Source: BACL27 sp964203235 | Lineage (GTDB): Bacteria; Actinomycetota; Acidimicrobiia; Acidimicrobiales; Ilumatobacteraceae | Assembly (NCBI GenBank): GCA_964203235.1 | Contig: CAXNLE010000001.1 | Span: forward strand, 1,054,001-1,118,000 | DNA: 64,000 bases | Direction: 5' to 3' | Shown here: positions 18,015 to 26,638 of the stretch, in pieces | How the letters are laid out: each line of letters begins with the position of its first letter | Numbering within the stretch: the first letter of the stretch is position 1 | The notes under the pieces: model-generated | Database searches by the model: none | Seen by the model: only the letters and a program-made list of their open reading frames with translations | What the model was told of the DNA's origin: nothing | Translations under genes and position numbers: made by a program

Positions 18015-18926
18015 ATGAGTAAAACTTCGAGTTGGTATTACCCGCAAGGTTCGCTCGCTCGTGCCAATCAACCAGTTGCTTTAGATGTCAAGACTGCTGG
18101 CTGGACATATTGCGGCATCGAGGTTTATGACTTTTCAAGCATGACAAATAACAAGATTGTCGAAATTGACCTTGCTAATCGCGAAGCCGTGATTGTTCCG
18201 CTCTCTTCGATTTCGGCGACAGTTCAATGCAACGGCAAGAAGTATTCGCTTACTGGTCGACCGGGCGTATTCGCGGCAGTTGCCGACTGGTTTTATGTGC
18301 CGCTTGGGTCTAAGTTGTCACTTTCTGCCGATGCTGGCGAAGTTGCAGTGTGCACAGCCATGGCCGCAAAAGAGTTTCCTGCTCACCATGGTCTAGCCAG
18401 TGCAGTGCCTGTTGAACCACGAGGTGCAGGGTTCGCAACCCGTCAAGTAAACAACATCGCTACACCAGATTCGTTTCAAGGTGCAGACAGAATAATTATT
18501 TGCGAAGTTCTTACACCTGGCGGCAACTGGTCTTCATGGCCGCCACATCGACATGATGGCATCGCTGGTTGTCCAAACATGAACGAAGAGATCTACTACT
18601 TCAGAATTGGCAAACAAAAATCTGATCATGGCGACCGAGATGGTCGGGGCTACTTTCACGCGTACACAGTTGACGGTTCTGTTGATGACACCGTCACACT
18701 TAGCGATGGCGATGTTTATATTTTGCCTGCGGGTTACCACGGGCCTTCAATTGCCGCGCCTGAATATCCGATGTATTTCTTAAATGTTCTGGCTGGCCCT
18801 GCTGAAGATCGCACAATGGCATTTTGTGATGACCCGAGCCACCACTGGATTCGTGACGAATGGAAGTCACAAAAAATTGACCCGCGAGTACCGATGACTT
18901 CTGCTCACGGTCGAGTCAACGCTTAA
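18015..18926 (+). CDS. iolB: 5-deoxy-glucuronate isomerase
   Basis: 303-residue double-cupin protein. IolB converts 5-deoxy-glucuronate to 2-deoxy-5-keto-gluconate between IolD and IolC. Family hallmarks are the metal-binding stretch WSSWPPHRHDG (two histidines), the NMNEEIYYFR block with its glutamates, and the closing FCDDPSHHWIRDEW. The ATG follows GTGGAGAACT. It lies 18 bases after the aldolase gene in the same rightward operon. Confidence 0.92.
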   Translation: MSKTSSWYYPQGSLARANQPVALDVKTAGWTYCGIEVYDFSSMTNNKIVEIDLANREAVIVPLSSISATVQCNGKKYSLTGRPGVFAAVADWFYVPLGSKLSLSADAGEVAVCTAMAAKEFPAHHGLASAVPVEPRGAGFATRQVNNIATPDSFQGADRIIICEVLTPGGNWSSWPPHRHDGIAGCPNMNEEIYYFRIGKQKSDHGDRDGRGYFHAYTVDGSVDDTVTLSDGDVYILPAGYHGPSIAAPEYPMYFLNVLAGPAEDRTMAFCDDPSHHWIRDEWKSQKIDPRVPMTSAHGRVNA

Positions 18927-18967
18927 TTGAAAAAATAACTATTTAACTAAACACAACGGAGAAAAAT

Positions 18968-20137
18968 ATGAAAAAACGTATCGGTATTGCTGTATTAGGT
19001 CTCGGGTGGATGGGTCAAGCCCACAGTCGTGCTGCGTTGCGAATTTCTTCGCTGTTTCCAGATGCAGAGTTCAAACCAGAACTCGTGGTCTGTGCCGATG
19101 TTGAACAGAGCCGACGTGACCGCGCGGTGAATGATTTTGGTTTTGCTCGTGCAGTGTCTGGCTTTGAAGAAGCGGTTTCGGCAAAAGACGTAGACGCAGT
19201 TTGGGTTACTGCTCCAAACATGTTGCATGTGCCGATGATCGCGGCAGCAGCGGCAGCCGGCAAAGCAATATTCAGCGAGAAGCCAATCGGTGGCACACCG
19301 GCACAAACAGTCGAGGCTTACAACATTGCAAAAAAACATTCAACACCAACAGGCGTTGGCTACAACTATTTGTGGTCACCATTGGTGATTCACGCGCGCG
19401 AACTTATCAAAAGCGGAGCAATCGGTCGCGTCACCCACTATCGCGGAAGATTCTTATCGATGTATGGCAGCGACGAACTTGGTTTGTTAACTTGGCGCTT
19501 CAAATTTGCACAAGCCGGTTACGGCGTGACCAGTGATATTTTAAGCCACTCAGTTTCACTCGCCCACTTTTTAGTTGGCGGTATTTCAGAAGTAACAGGA
19601 ATGAAAACTAATACGATCACACATCGGCCATTACCAAGTGGCGCAGCAAGTCATTACGGTCGAGGCAAGGCAACAGACCCAAAGGGCGAAGTTGAAAATG
19701 AAGACTTCGCGTCGATGCTTTGCAACTTTGAAAATGGTGCAACCGGTACTTTCGAAACAAGTCGTTCAATGGTTGGCCCAGAAAGCCAGAATGCTTTCGA
19801 GGTTTACGGAACTGAGGGTTCGTTGTCATGGAATCTTGAGAAACTGAACGAATTGCAGTTCTATAAGCGTGAAGAAGGTGTCAACACTGGGTACAAGACC
19901 ATTTTCGGTGGAGACCGGTTTCCGTTTCATGGCGCGTTTGCCCCAGGTATGGCCAACGCAATTGGCTTTGAAGATCTTGTAGCAATCGAAGATTTGAACT
20001 TCATGAATGCATTGGCTACTGGCACTACCTACACACCTGGATTCAAAGAAGCCGTTGATGTTGTCAGTGTTCAACAGGCGCTAATTAATTCGTGGACTTC
20101 GCGCAAGTGGGAGCCAGTCGTAGACCTAACTATTTAG
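18968..20137 (+). CDS. Gfo/Idh/MocA family oxidoreductase (longer type)
   Basis: 389 residues, longer than the other three Gfo/Idh proteins here. It has VLGLGWMG at residues 9-16 and EKP at 104-106 (FSEKPIGG). The later block DILSHSVSLAHFL carries the probable catalytic histidine. Members of this longer branch act on inositol isomers or other sugars, often as NADP-dependent scyllo-inositol-type enzymes; the precise substrate is not evident. A CGGAG ribosome-binding site precedes the ATG. It closes the rightward iol operon and converges on the sigma factor gene with six bases between stops. Confidence 0.82.
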   Translation: MKKRIGIAVLGLGWMGQAHSRAALRISSLFPDAEFKPELVVCADVEQSRRDRAVNDFGFARAVSGFEEAVSAKDVDAVWVTAPNMLHVPMIAAAAAAGKAIFSEKPIGGTPAQTVEAYNIAKKHSTPTGVGYNYLWSPLVIHARELIKSGAIGRVTHYRGRFLSMYGSDELGLLTWRFKFAQAGYGVTSDILSHSVSLAHFLVGGISEVTGMKTNTITHRPLPSGAASHYGRGKATDPKGEVENEDFASMLCNFENGATGTFETSRSMVGPESQNAFEVYGTEGSLSWNLEKLNELQFYKREEGVNTGYKTIFGGDRFPFHGAFAPGMANAIGFEDLVAIEDLNFMNALATGTTYTPGFKEAVDVVSVQQALINSWTSRKWEPVVDLTI

Positions 20138-20143
20138 AAATAG

Positions 20144-21094
20144 TTATTTATCTTCAAAAAATGCGCGCAGATTGGCGCTGTTATGTGGATGACGCATTCG
20201 AGCCAAAGTCTTTTGCTCGATCTGACGAACGCGTTCTCTGGTCACGTGCATTTTGTCGGCGACTTCTTCAAGCGTGTAGATACGTTTGTGCTCACCGATA
20301 CCAAAACGCATCGCGACAATTTCTTGCTCACGTGGCGGTAAGTCTTTTAGCGTTTGCTCAACCGCATCGTGCAGTTGGCTTCTCTCGGTGGCTCCAAGCG
20401 GATCATTCTGGTCACCATCAGCGATTGTGTCGCCAACTGTTAAGTCATCAGTATTGTGTCCGACTGGGGCATCCAAACTTGTCGTCGGAATCGCCAGTTG
20501 CATAATTTCTAAAAGTTTTTCAACTGAAAGACTGCAACGCGCAGCAACTTCTTCTGGAGTCGGGTTGCGTCGAAGTTCGCTTGTCAAATCACGCTCAGAG
20601 CGTTGCACACGGTTAACTATCTCCATCATGTGACCAGGAATTCGAATGTTTCTCCCCTGATCTGCAAGAGCACGGGTCATTGACTGACGAATCCACCAAG
20701 TTGCATATGTCGAAAACTTAAAACCTTTCTCATAGTCATATTTGTCTGCGGCGTGCATCAAACCGATATTTCCTTCTTGAATCAGATCAGCTAACTGAAG
20801 TTCTTTGCGGTCGTATCTTCGTGCTATTGAAACTACGAGACGAAGGTTCGCGCGAACCATATGATCTTTTGCTTTTTCGCCATCCTTGACAGTTCGCTGT
20901 AGTCGACGACGACTTGCGAAATCTAAATTTTTAATAGTGTGAAGAAGTTTTTCTTGCGCAACAATTCCAGCCTTGATTTTTTTCCCTAAATCTTTTTCTT
21001 CATCGGCAGTCAAAAGGTCAACATGTCCGATTTCATTTAGGTAAAGACGAACAGAGTCAGACCCGAGAGTGTCCCTTGTTGACGATGTCGTCAT
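20144..21094 (-). CDS. rpoD: RNA polymerase sigma factor, principal (RpoD/SigA) type
   Basis: 316 residues from ATG 21094, which overlaps the dnaG stop (ATGA) and follows GGGGGA by six bases; ten further upstream codons are open but lack such a site. Sigma region 1.2 (SVRLYLNEIG) starts near residue 14, region 2 contains NLRLVVSIARRY, DLIQEGNIGL and FSTYATWWIRQ (core binding and -10 recognition), and region 4 ends with the HTH VTRERVRQIEQKTL (-35 recognition). The protein directs RNA polymerase to promoters. It lacks the long acidic N-terminal extension of many actinobacterial principal sigmas, so it could be a SigB/HrdB-like group 2 factor; coupling to primase favours the main one. Confidence 0.85.
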   Translation of the reverse strand: MTTSSTRDTLGSDSVRLYLNEIGHVDLLTADEEKDLGKKIKAGIVAQEKLLHTIKNLDFASRRRLQRTVKDGEKAKDHMVRANLRLVVSIARRYDRKELQLADLIQEGNIGLMHAADKYDYEKGFKFSTYATWWIRQSMTRALADQGRNIRIPGHMMEIVNRVQRSERDLTSELRRNPTPEEVAARCSLSVEKLLEIMQLAIPTTSLDAPVGHNTDDLTVGDTIADGDQNDPLGATERSQLHDAVEQTLKDLPPREQEIVAMRFGIGEHKRIYTLEEVADKMHVTRERVRQIEQKTLARMRHPHNSANLRAFFEDK

Positions 21095-22836
21095 TCGTGT
21101 TCCCCCACCCGAAGATTTAACCAACCCAATAATTGCTCTGCTGAAGATTCTGCCATACTTGGCACCTCAAGATTTTCAAGCAGCAACCGCGCGGATCTGT
21201 CAACGCGAATCTGTTCTGGATCACTCAAAGTCACCCGATGGGCAAGTTCACGACGCACCGCGGCAGAAAGTAAGTTCCAGGCTTCGCGAATCGGTTGAGT
21301 CTCTACATCAGCAACCGCAGCCCGCTCTAAAACTTCACGCGCTTCTGGGTCGGCTAGTTCTAAAGCTTTTGAGACATTCCCTTCGGCTTGAGCCACTGCC
21401 AAAAAGGCACGACGATTCACCTCATCGGTAAACAACGCCTCTGACAACCAATTCGCAATTATCTCCCATTGTGAAAACATCAGTGCCAAAACAACAAACT
21501 CTGCTGATTCGCTGCGTCGCGAATTCGGTGCCGCCGAGATATTGATCGTAGGTTTTCTTATTCCTCGTTCGGCAAGCTTTACTAAGTCAACAACAGGAAT
21601 ACCAACATGTGTCGCAACTTGACCCGCGTAAATTTTTCGCACATTTGTGTCGGGATGTTCGTTGATCACGGCCATTGCTTGCTCTGCTGTGCGCGAACGA
21701 GCTTCGGGTGACGTGACTGATCCTGAATCAAGAACTCGTTGCAATCGAAAACCCAAAAATGGTTGTGCGTTTGCGACTGCATTCGCTAGCGCAGATGGAT
21801 CGCTATTTGCTAAATCGCCAGGATCTTTTCCTTGCGGAAAATGTGCAACGCTCACCTGCACTTTGTAGCGCTGCTCCCACTCGTAAAATCTTTCGGCGGC
21901 ACCTTGCCCTGCTTTATCAGCATCAAACGCCAACACGACTTTTGTCGCGAATCGCTTTAATAATCGAACGTGATCTTCAGTGAGGGCTGTTCCGCAGGTG
22001 GCGACAGCGCGTTTTATGCCAGAGCGTTGAAAGCCAATCACATCGGTATATCCCTCACAGACAATCACTTCATCAGCCGTGACGATTTCGGCTTTCGCCC
22101 AATTCAAACCATAAAGTGTTTTTGATTTCGCATAAATAGCAGTCTCTGGTGAGTTTTTATATTTCGCAGGATCAGTGCTTCCGGGCAAGATTCGTCCGCC
22201 GAATGCAACTGGCTCACCCGAATCGCGAAAAATCGGAAACATCACTCGCGCACGAAATGAATCTTGCGGTTTGCCACGTTTGTTGACGAACCCGAGACCA
22301 GTTTCGCGAAGTAGATCAATTGATACGCCGATGTCGCGCGACAATGCATCCCAATCATCTGGTGCCCAACCAAGTTTAAATTCGCGTGCCACATCACCAG
22401 ACAAACCACGGTCGCGTAGATAGTCGCGCGCCACTCGTGCATCGGGGGCTGTCAACAATCGATTGTGATACCACTCGACTGCTTGCGTCATAATTTCGGT
22501 CAATTGTTTTGAGCGTTGACGATCTTTGCTTTGCCCACCCGTCGTATAGGTGATTTGATAACCGGCTTTACTGGCGATGTGCTCGATCGCTCCGACGAAA
22601 TCGAGATGCTCAATTTCTTGGATGAACTTAAACACGTCACCAGATGCTCCGCAACCGAAACATTTGTAACGGCGCGTCTCTTCGCGAACATTAAATGAGC
22701 CCGACTTCTCGGCATGAAACGGGCACAAGCCCACCCAGTTGCGCCCGACGCGCCGCAACTGCACGTAGCCCTGAATGGTGTCGACAACCGATACCGATTC
22801 GCGGAGTCGTTCAATATCCGTATCTGCAATCGCCAC
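21091..22836 (-). CDS. dnaG: DNA primase
   Basis: 581 residues. DnaG makes RNA primers at the replication fork. The N-terminal zinc finger is formed by C38, H41, C59 and C62. The TOPRIM catalytic core shows VIVCEGYTDVIG and the acidic AFDADKAG. A C-terminal helicase-binding region follows from about residue 430, poorly conserved as is usual. Its stop overlaps the sigma factor start, so primase and sigma are co-translated, resembling the dnaG-rpoD part of the macromolecular synthesis operon of other bacteria. Confidence 0.93.
   Translation of the reverse strand: MAIADTDIERLRESVSVVDTIQGYVQLRRVGRNWVGLCPFHAEKSGSFNVREETRRYKCFGCGASGDVFKFIQEIEHLDFVGAIEHIASKAGYQITYTTGGQSKDRQRSKQLTEIMTQAVEWYHNRLLTAPDARVARDYLRDRGLSGDVAREFKLGWAPDDWDALSRDIGVSIDLLRETGLGFVNKRGKPQDSFRARVMFPIFRDSGEPVAFGGRILPGSTDPAKYKNSPETAIYAKSKTLYGLNWAKAEIVTADEVIVCEGYTDVIGFQRSGIKRAVATCGTALTEDHVRLLKRFATKVVLAFDADKAGQGAAERFYEWEQRYKVQVSVAHFPQGKDPGDLANSDPSALANAVANAQPFLGFRLQRVLDSGSVTSPEARSRTAEQAMAVINEHPDTNVRKIYAGQVATHVGIPVVDLVKLAERGIRKPTINISAAPNSRRSESAEFVVLALMFSQWEIIANWLSEALFTDEVNRRAFLAVAQAEGNVSKALELADPEAREVLERAAVADVETQPIREAWNLLSAAVRRELAHRVTLSDPEQIRVDRSARLLLENLEVPSMAESSAEQLLGWLNLRVGEHE
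21101..21107 (-). promoter_or_regulatory. G-rich ribosome-binding site of the sigma factor gene
   Basis: TGGGGGA lies six bases before the sigma factor ATG, inside the last codons of dnaG. It decides the start at 21094. It is exactly complementary to the UCCCCCA loops of the small RNA at 63736-63844. Confidence 0.6.
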
Positions 22837-22863
22837 GTGCGAAGGCTAGTTGATACTAGTTAT

Positions 22864-23850
22864 TTAGTCTTTCTTCCGACGGTCGTGCACGATTGACGCG
22901 ACGATGCCACTTACCAAAACCCCGATGATTATTGCTAAAGAAAGTGGTACGGGGATGTGATACCAAATTGAGATTGACATCTTCACACCGACATAAATCA
23001 AGAGCACCGAAATTGTGTGTGGCATAAACACGAATCGCTCGCGCATATCGGCGAGCAAGAAATAGAGCGCTCGAAGACCGAGAATTGCAAACGCGTTCGA
23101 TGCGAAGACGATGAACTGCTCGCGGCTAACAGCCAGAACTGCCGGCACCGAGTCAACAGCGAAAATGACATCTGAGACTTCAATCAGCACAAGCACTGCC
23201 AGAAGTGGCGTAGCCATGCGGTGGCCATTTTGCATTGTGAACATCTTTTGACCGTCATAGTGATCAACCGATGGCACAAATTTATGGAAAAGCTTCATCG
23301 TGCGTGTGTCGGCTGGATTGCTTTCTTGTTCGCCTGACTTGAAGATTTTGACGCCGGTGTAAATCAAGAACAAACCGAATGCAACTAGCAAGATCTGGAA
23401 GCGCGTTATGACTGCGACGCCAACGATGATAAATATAAATCGAAGAATCAAAGCACCGAAGATGCCCCAAAATAATGTTCGATGTTGATATTGACGCGGC
23501 ACTTTGAAGTGCGCAAAAATCATTGCCCAAACAAAAACGTTGTCAATCGAAAGGCTCTTCTCAATCAAATAGCCAGAGAGGTATTCAATTGCTGAAGACG
23601 AACCCTCGCCTTGTCCATTGAACATTGCGTAGATGACGCCAGTGAATGCCAGTCCCAGACTGATCCAGATAGCGCTTTCGATCGCGGCCTCGCGGATCCC
23701 GATCACATGGGCTTTGCGATGAAACACAAGTAGATCAATCAGCAATGCACCAGCGATGACCACCAACAGCATCGGCCAACCCCACGAAGGAATCACAACA
23801 TCTACGAAATTAGCTTTGTCACTTTCTGCGGCTATCAACATATTAAACAT
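22864..23850 (-). CDS. TerC family integral membrane protein
   Basis: 328 residues with about nine hydrophobic segments. The signature acidic motifs of TerC are seen: SLSIDNVFVWAMIFAHFKVP and EVSDVIFAVDSVPAV, with the aspartates thought to bind metal ions. TerC proteins are linked to tellurite resistance and to manganese export or metal loading of secreted proteins. It lies 27 bases upstream of dnaG on the same strand but its own 5' leader is structured, so it likely has its own promoter. Confidence 0.88.
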   Translation of the reverse strand: MFNMLIAAESDKANFVDVVIPSWGWPMLLVVIAGALLIDLLVFHRKAHVIGIREAAIESAIWISLGLAFTGVIYAMFNGQGEGSSSAIEYLSGYLIEKSLSIDNVFVWAMIFAHFKVPRQYQHRTLFWGIFGALILRFIFIIVGVAVITRFQILLVAFGLFLIYTGVKIFKSGEQESNPADTRTMKLFHKFVPSVDHYDGQKMFTMQNGHRMATPLLAVLVLIEVSDVIFAVDSVPAVLAVSREQFIVFASNAFAILGLRALYFLLADMRERFVFMPHTISVLLIYVGVKMSISIWYHIPVPLSLAIIIGVLVSGIVASIVHDRRKKD

Positions 23851-24073
23851 GTGTAATTTAACTTGACCTTTCGGGTGATGAACCAGAAACTTTTTGTTTC
23901 GGTTTTACTTCCCCCGATGATCGCTTGCCAATCGGCAAGTCGGGCTATGCCTATACATTACGCCCCTTCACACCACGAATCAACTCTCGTTAGCTCGAAA
24001 TTACTTTGAACTACCAGCTCGCTAATTTAATCTAAATTAAAAAATTTGTGCGAGATCTGTTTCAAAAAATTTC
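23851..24073 (-). promoter_or_regulatory. Structured leader region upstream of terC
   Basis: This 223-base gap between two divergent genes has no ORF. Read on the minus strand, a perfect 6-bp hairpin (CTTGCC/GGCAAG, 23924-23939) is followed by GGGGGAAGTA and a second hairpin (AACCGAAAC/GTTTCTGGTT, one bulge, 23881-23904), then CACCCGAAAGG close to the terC start. TerC genes elsewhere are often governed by the yybP-ykoY manganese riboswitch, and GGGGAAGTA-hairpin is faintly reminiscent, but the other conserved bases are not evident. Confidence 0.3.
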
Positions 24074-25348
24074 GTGAGGTACGCACTATGCTTATTTACT
24101 ATTAAAGTTCATACCTACTTCAAAGACAAAACAGCGATTTTTAAGGAACTTGGAGTAAAAAAACTGCTGTTATACCCACCCGCTTTAATTTTCGTTTCAA
24201 TTCTATTATTCGTTGCAAAATTTTGGAAAGTAAATCTTCACACTATTGTCAATTCGCGAATTGGGCATTTTGCGGCTAATACTGAACTAAGTGTTTTGGC
24301 TACTTACGATTTGAAGAATCGGTCGCAAAAACGCGAGATTAATATTTTTTGTTTTCAAACTCCAAAAAGTGCAAATACGTACCTTGAAAAAATGTGGCTC
24401 AGACGTCAAAAAATGTTCACTGGGGATTGGTCATGGGTTGTACTTGACATCGCGAAGCGTTTGGCACTCAGCCATATGCTTATTCCCACGACCAACACCG
24501 ACCGTCACGGGCTCCTTTTAAGCAAATCTCTAATCTTAAGTTTTGACAGAAACGAGATCGATGTAGGCAGAAATTTTCTCGAGGCAATAAGGATTGACGC
24601 CGATCAACCATTCGTTTGTCTGAATGTGAGAGACGCGAGATTCTTGAAAGAGAGCGAACCGCTTGGCTGGAGCAAAAACCGGGACTGGAGCTACCACGAC
24701 TACCGAGACACTGATATCCAAGACTATGTCGCTGCTGCTGAAGCACTAGCGAACATGGGTTACCCAGTTTTCAGAATGGGAGCGATGGTCGCAAACCCTC
24801 TCATAACAGGTCATCCTTTAGTTTTTGATTACGCGACTAACGGCATGCGTAATGAGTTTTTAGATATTTACCTTGCCGCGCATTGCAAATTTTGCGTATC
24901 AACTGGCACTGGTTGGGATTCAGTCCCTCAGCTTTTTAGACGCCCAACGATGTATGTCAACATGACTCCAATGCTCATAGAGGCTTGCATCGGAAGGGAA
25001 CTAACGATCTATCCGAAAATCTTGCTGGATAGTACAACTGGCAAAGAGCTTACGCTGAACCAAATTTTTTCAAAAGATTCACATAATGCACCATTCGCGG
25101 ACAATTACGCCAAAGCTGAAGTTGCAATAAGAGATATGAACTCGGACGAGTTAGTTGAAGCTGTTACTGAGATGGCAGCACGAGTTGAAGGTACATTTGT
25201 TGAAAGTCCAGCGCAAAAACAAATGCAAGCAAAACTAAAGCACATTTTAAGCACCCACCCGAAATTGCAACCAACTCCTGGCTATTACCCAATTCGCGCT
25301 GAGTTTGCTTCATGCTTCTTAAGTCGCTACTCAAACTTTTTGGATTAA
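24074..25348 (+). CDS. TIGR04372-like putative glycosyltransferase, tandem copy 1
   Basis: 424 residues from GTG 24074. A membrane-anchor segment (about residues 31-51) follows a short basic N-terminus. The main domain carries the blocks VCLNVRDARFL (180-190), DWSYHDYRDTDI (204-215), YPVFRMG (230-236), FDYATNGMRNEFLDIYL (251-267) and FCVSTGTGWDSVPQLFRRP (273-291). These match what I recall of the TIGR04372 family, predicted glycosyltransferases of surface polysaccharide loci. The histidine/arginine-rich DWSYHDYR region is reminiscent of O-fucosyltransferase-type GT-B enzymes. The sugar and acceptor are unknown. It is followed after nine bases by a close paralogue. Confidence 0.65.
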   Translation: MRYALCLFTIKVHTYFKDKTAIFKELGVKKLLLYPPALIFVSILLFVAKFWKVNLHTIVNSRIGHFAANTELSVLATYDLKNRSQKREINIFCFQTPKSANTYLEKMWLRRQKMFTGDWSWVVLDIAKRLALSHMLIPTTNTDRHGLLLSKSLILSFDRNEIDVGRNFLEAIRIDADQPFVCLNVRDARFLKESEPLGWSKNRDWSYHDYRDTDIQDYVAAAEALANMGYPVFRMGAMVANPLITGHPLVFDYATNGMRNEFLDIYLAAHCKFCVSTGTGWDSVPQLFRRPTMYVNMTPMLIEACIGRELTIYPKILLDSTTGKELTLNQIFSKDSHNAPFADNYAKAEVAIRDMNSDELVEAVTEMAARVEGTFVESPAQKQMQAKLKHILSTHPKLQPTPGYYPIRAEFASCFLSRYSNFLD

Positions 25349-25357
25349 AGTACCATC

Positions 25358-26602
25358 ATGTTTGCGTACTTAAAGCAAAAAGTTGCCGTTTGTAAAGAAC
25401 TTGGATTTGCGCGCCTAGCGCTTCTTCCAATAGCTTCCAGCATGGTATTACTTCTATTACTTCTATCGAAAATAATGAAAGTTAGGGTTCACCAGGCCCA
25501 AAATAGCCGGATCGGCCACTTCACGGTCCCCATGGCTTTACGATTTTTGGAATTGTCTAAAGGCAATGGCTCCCTACGCACTAAAGGTTTAAATCTCTAT
25601 GCCGTGAGAAGTGTGAAGAGCGCCAATACACACCTTGAAAAAATGTGGAAACGCACCGTTCCCCTAATTTCAGGCAACCTGGGTTGGCTTATAGTTGATT
25701 TATTTTCACGGTTCCCCAATAACCGAGTGTGCATTGAAACTACTAATTGTGATCGAAACGGATTCCTAATTCAATACCCCCCGTGTTTAACTTTCAAACC
25801 TAAAGAGATCAACCGCGGGATGAGTTTGTTAAAAAACCTTGGGGTTGAAGATGGACAAAAGTTTGTCTGCCTCCATGTGCGAGACAGCTCATATCTAGCG
25901 AAAAGTTGGAATCATTTTGGCTATAGCCAAGGACATGATTGGTCCCATCACGATTATCGAAACTCAAAAATCAGTACGTATGTTGCAGCAGCTGAAGCTC
26001 TTGCTGATGCTGGATACACGGTTTTTCGTATGGGGGAAATCGTTGAAAAACCACTAAATTCTAAACACCCAGGAGTTATCGATTATGCGACAAACGGTAT
26101 GCGCACCGAGTTCCTAGATATCTTTCTAGGCGCCCACTGCACTTTTTGTGTCTCAACTGGCTCGGGATGGGACAGTATTCCACAAATCTTTCGTCGCCCA
26201 TCGCTCTACGTCAACTTGTTACCGGTTTTTCCACACGATTGCGTTGTGCGAGATCTTCTAATTTATCCAAAGATCCTTCGAGACAAAGCAACAAGCAATA
26301 CTTTGAGACTTGACGAAATCATAGAACGAGATATTCAAACAGAGCATGCGACGCAAGGGTACGCTGACGCAGAAGCTGAATTTAGAGAATTGAATTCTAA
26401 AGAACTGGTTGTAGCAGTGACTGAGATGGCGGCTCGAGTTGAAGGAACATTTGTTGAAACTACAGAGCAAAAGCAAATGCAAGCCAAACTAAATCACATA
26501 TTAAGTAACCACCCGAAATTGCAACCAACCCCAAACCACTTTCCAATAAGAGCCAAATTCGCATCATGTTTCTTAAGCAACTATCCGAATTTTCTTGACT
26601 AG
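25358..26602 (+). CDS. TIGR04372-like putative glycosyltransferase, tandem copy 2
   Basis: 414 residues; a tandem duplicate of the preceding gene. Near-identical blocks include VCLHVRDSSYL, DWSHHDYRNSKI, YTVFRMG, IDYATNGMRTEFLDI, FCVSTGSGWDS and the C-terminal VTEMAARVEGTFVE. Like its neighbour it begins with a cytoplasmic stub (YLKQKVAVCKELG) and one hydrophobic anchor, so the catalytic domain is membrane-attached. A role in building a cell-surface glycan is inferred from the family. The two copies retain DNA identity in the last 200 bases, which points to a fairly recent duplication or gene conversion. Confidence 0.65.
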   Translation: MFAYLKQKVAVCKELGFARLALLPIASSMVLLLLLLSKIMKVRVHQAQNSRIGHFTVPMALRFLELSKGNGSLRTKGLNLYAVRSVKSANTHLEKMWKRTVPLISGNLGWLIVDLFSRFPNNRVCIETTNCDRNGFLIQYPPCLTFKPKEINRGMSLLKNLGVEDGQKFVCLHVRDSSYLAKSWNHFGYSQGHDWSHHDYRNSKISTYVAAAEALADAGYTVFRMGEIVEKPLNSKHPGVIDYATNGMRTEFLDIFLGAHCTFCVSTGSGWDSIPQIFRRPSLYVNLLPVFPHDCVVRDLLIYPKILRDKATSNTLRLDEIIERDIQTEHATQGYADAEAEFRELNSKELVVAVTEMAARVEGTFVETTEQKQMQAKLNHILSNHPKLQPTPNHFPIRAKFASCFLSNYPNFLD

Positions 26603-26638
26603 CGATACTTCTGATTAGCAAAAAAATTGATTAATTAG

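Noticed and set aside
20128..20145. Hairpin AACTAT/ATAGTT between the last Gfo/Idh gene and the sigma factor
   Set aside because: Only six AT-rich pairs and no clean T-run, too weak to call a terminator.
23851..24073. yybP-ykoY manganese riboswitch
   Set aside because: Only the GGGGAAGTA-hairpin part looks alike; the remaining conserved bases are not visible.
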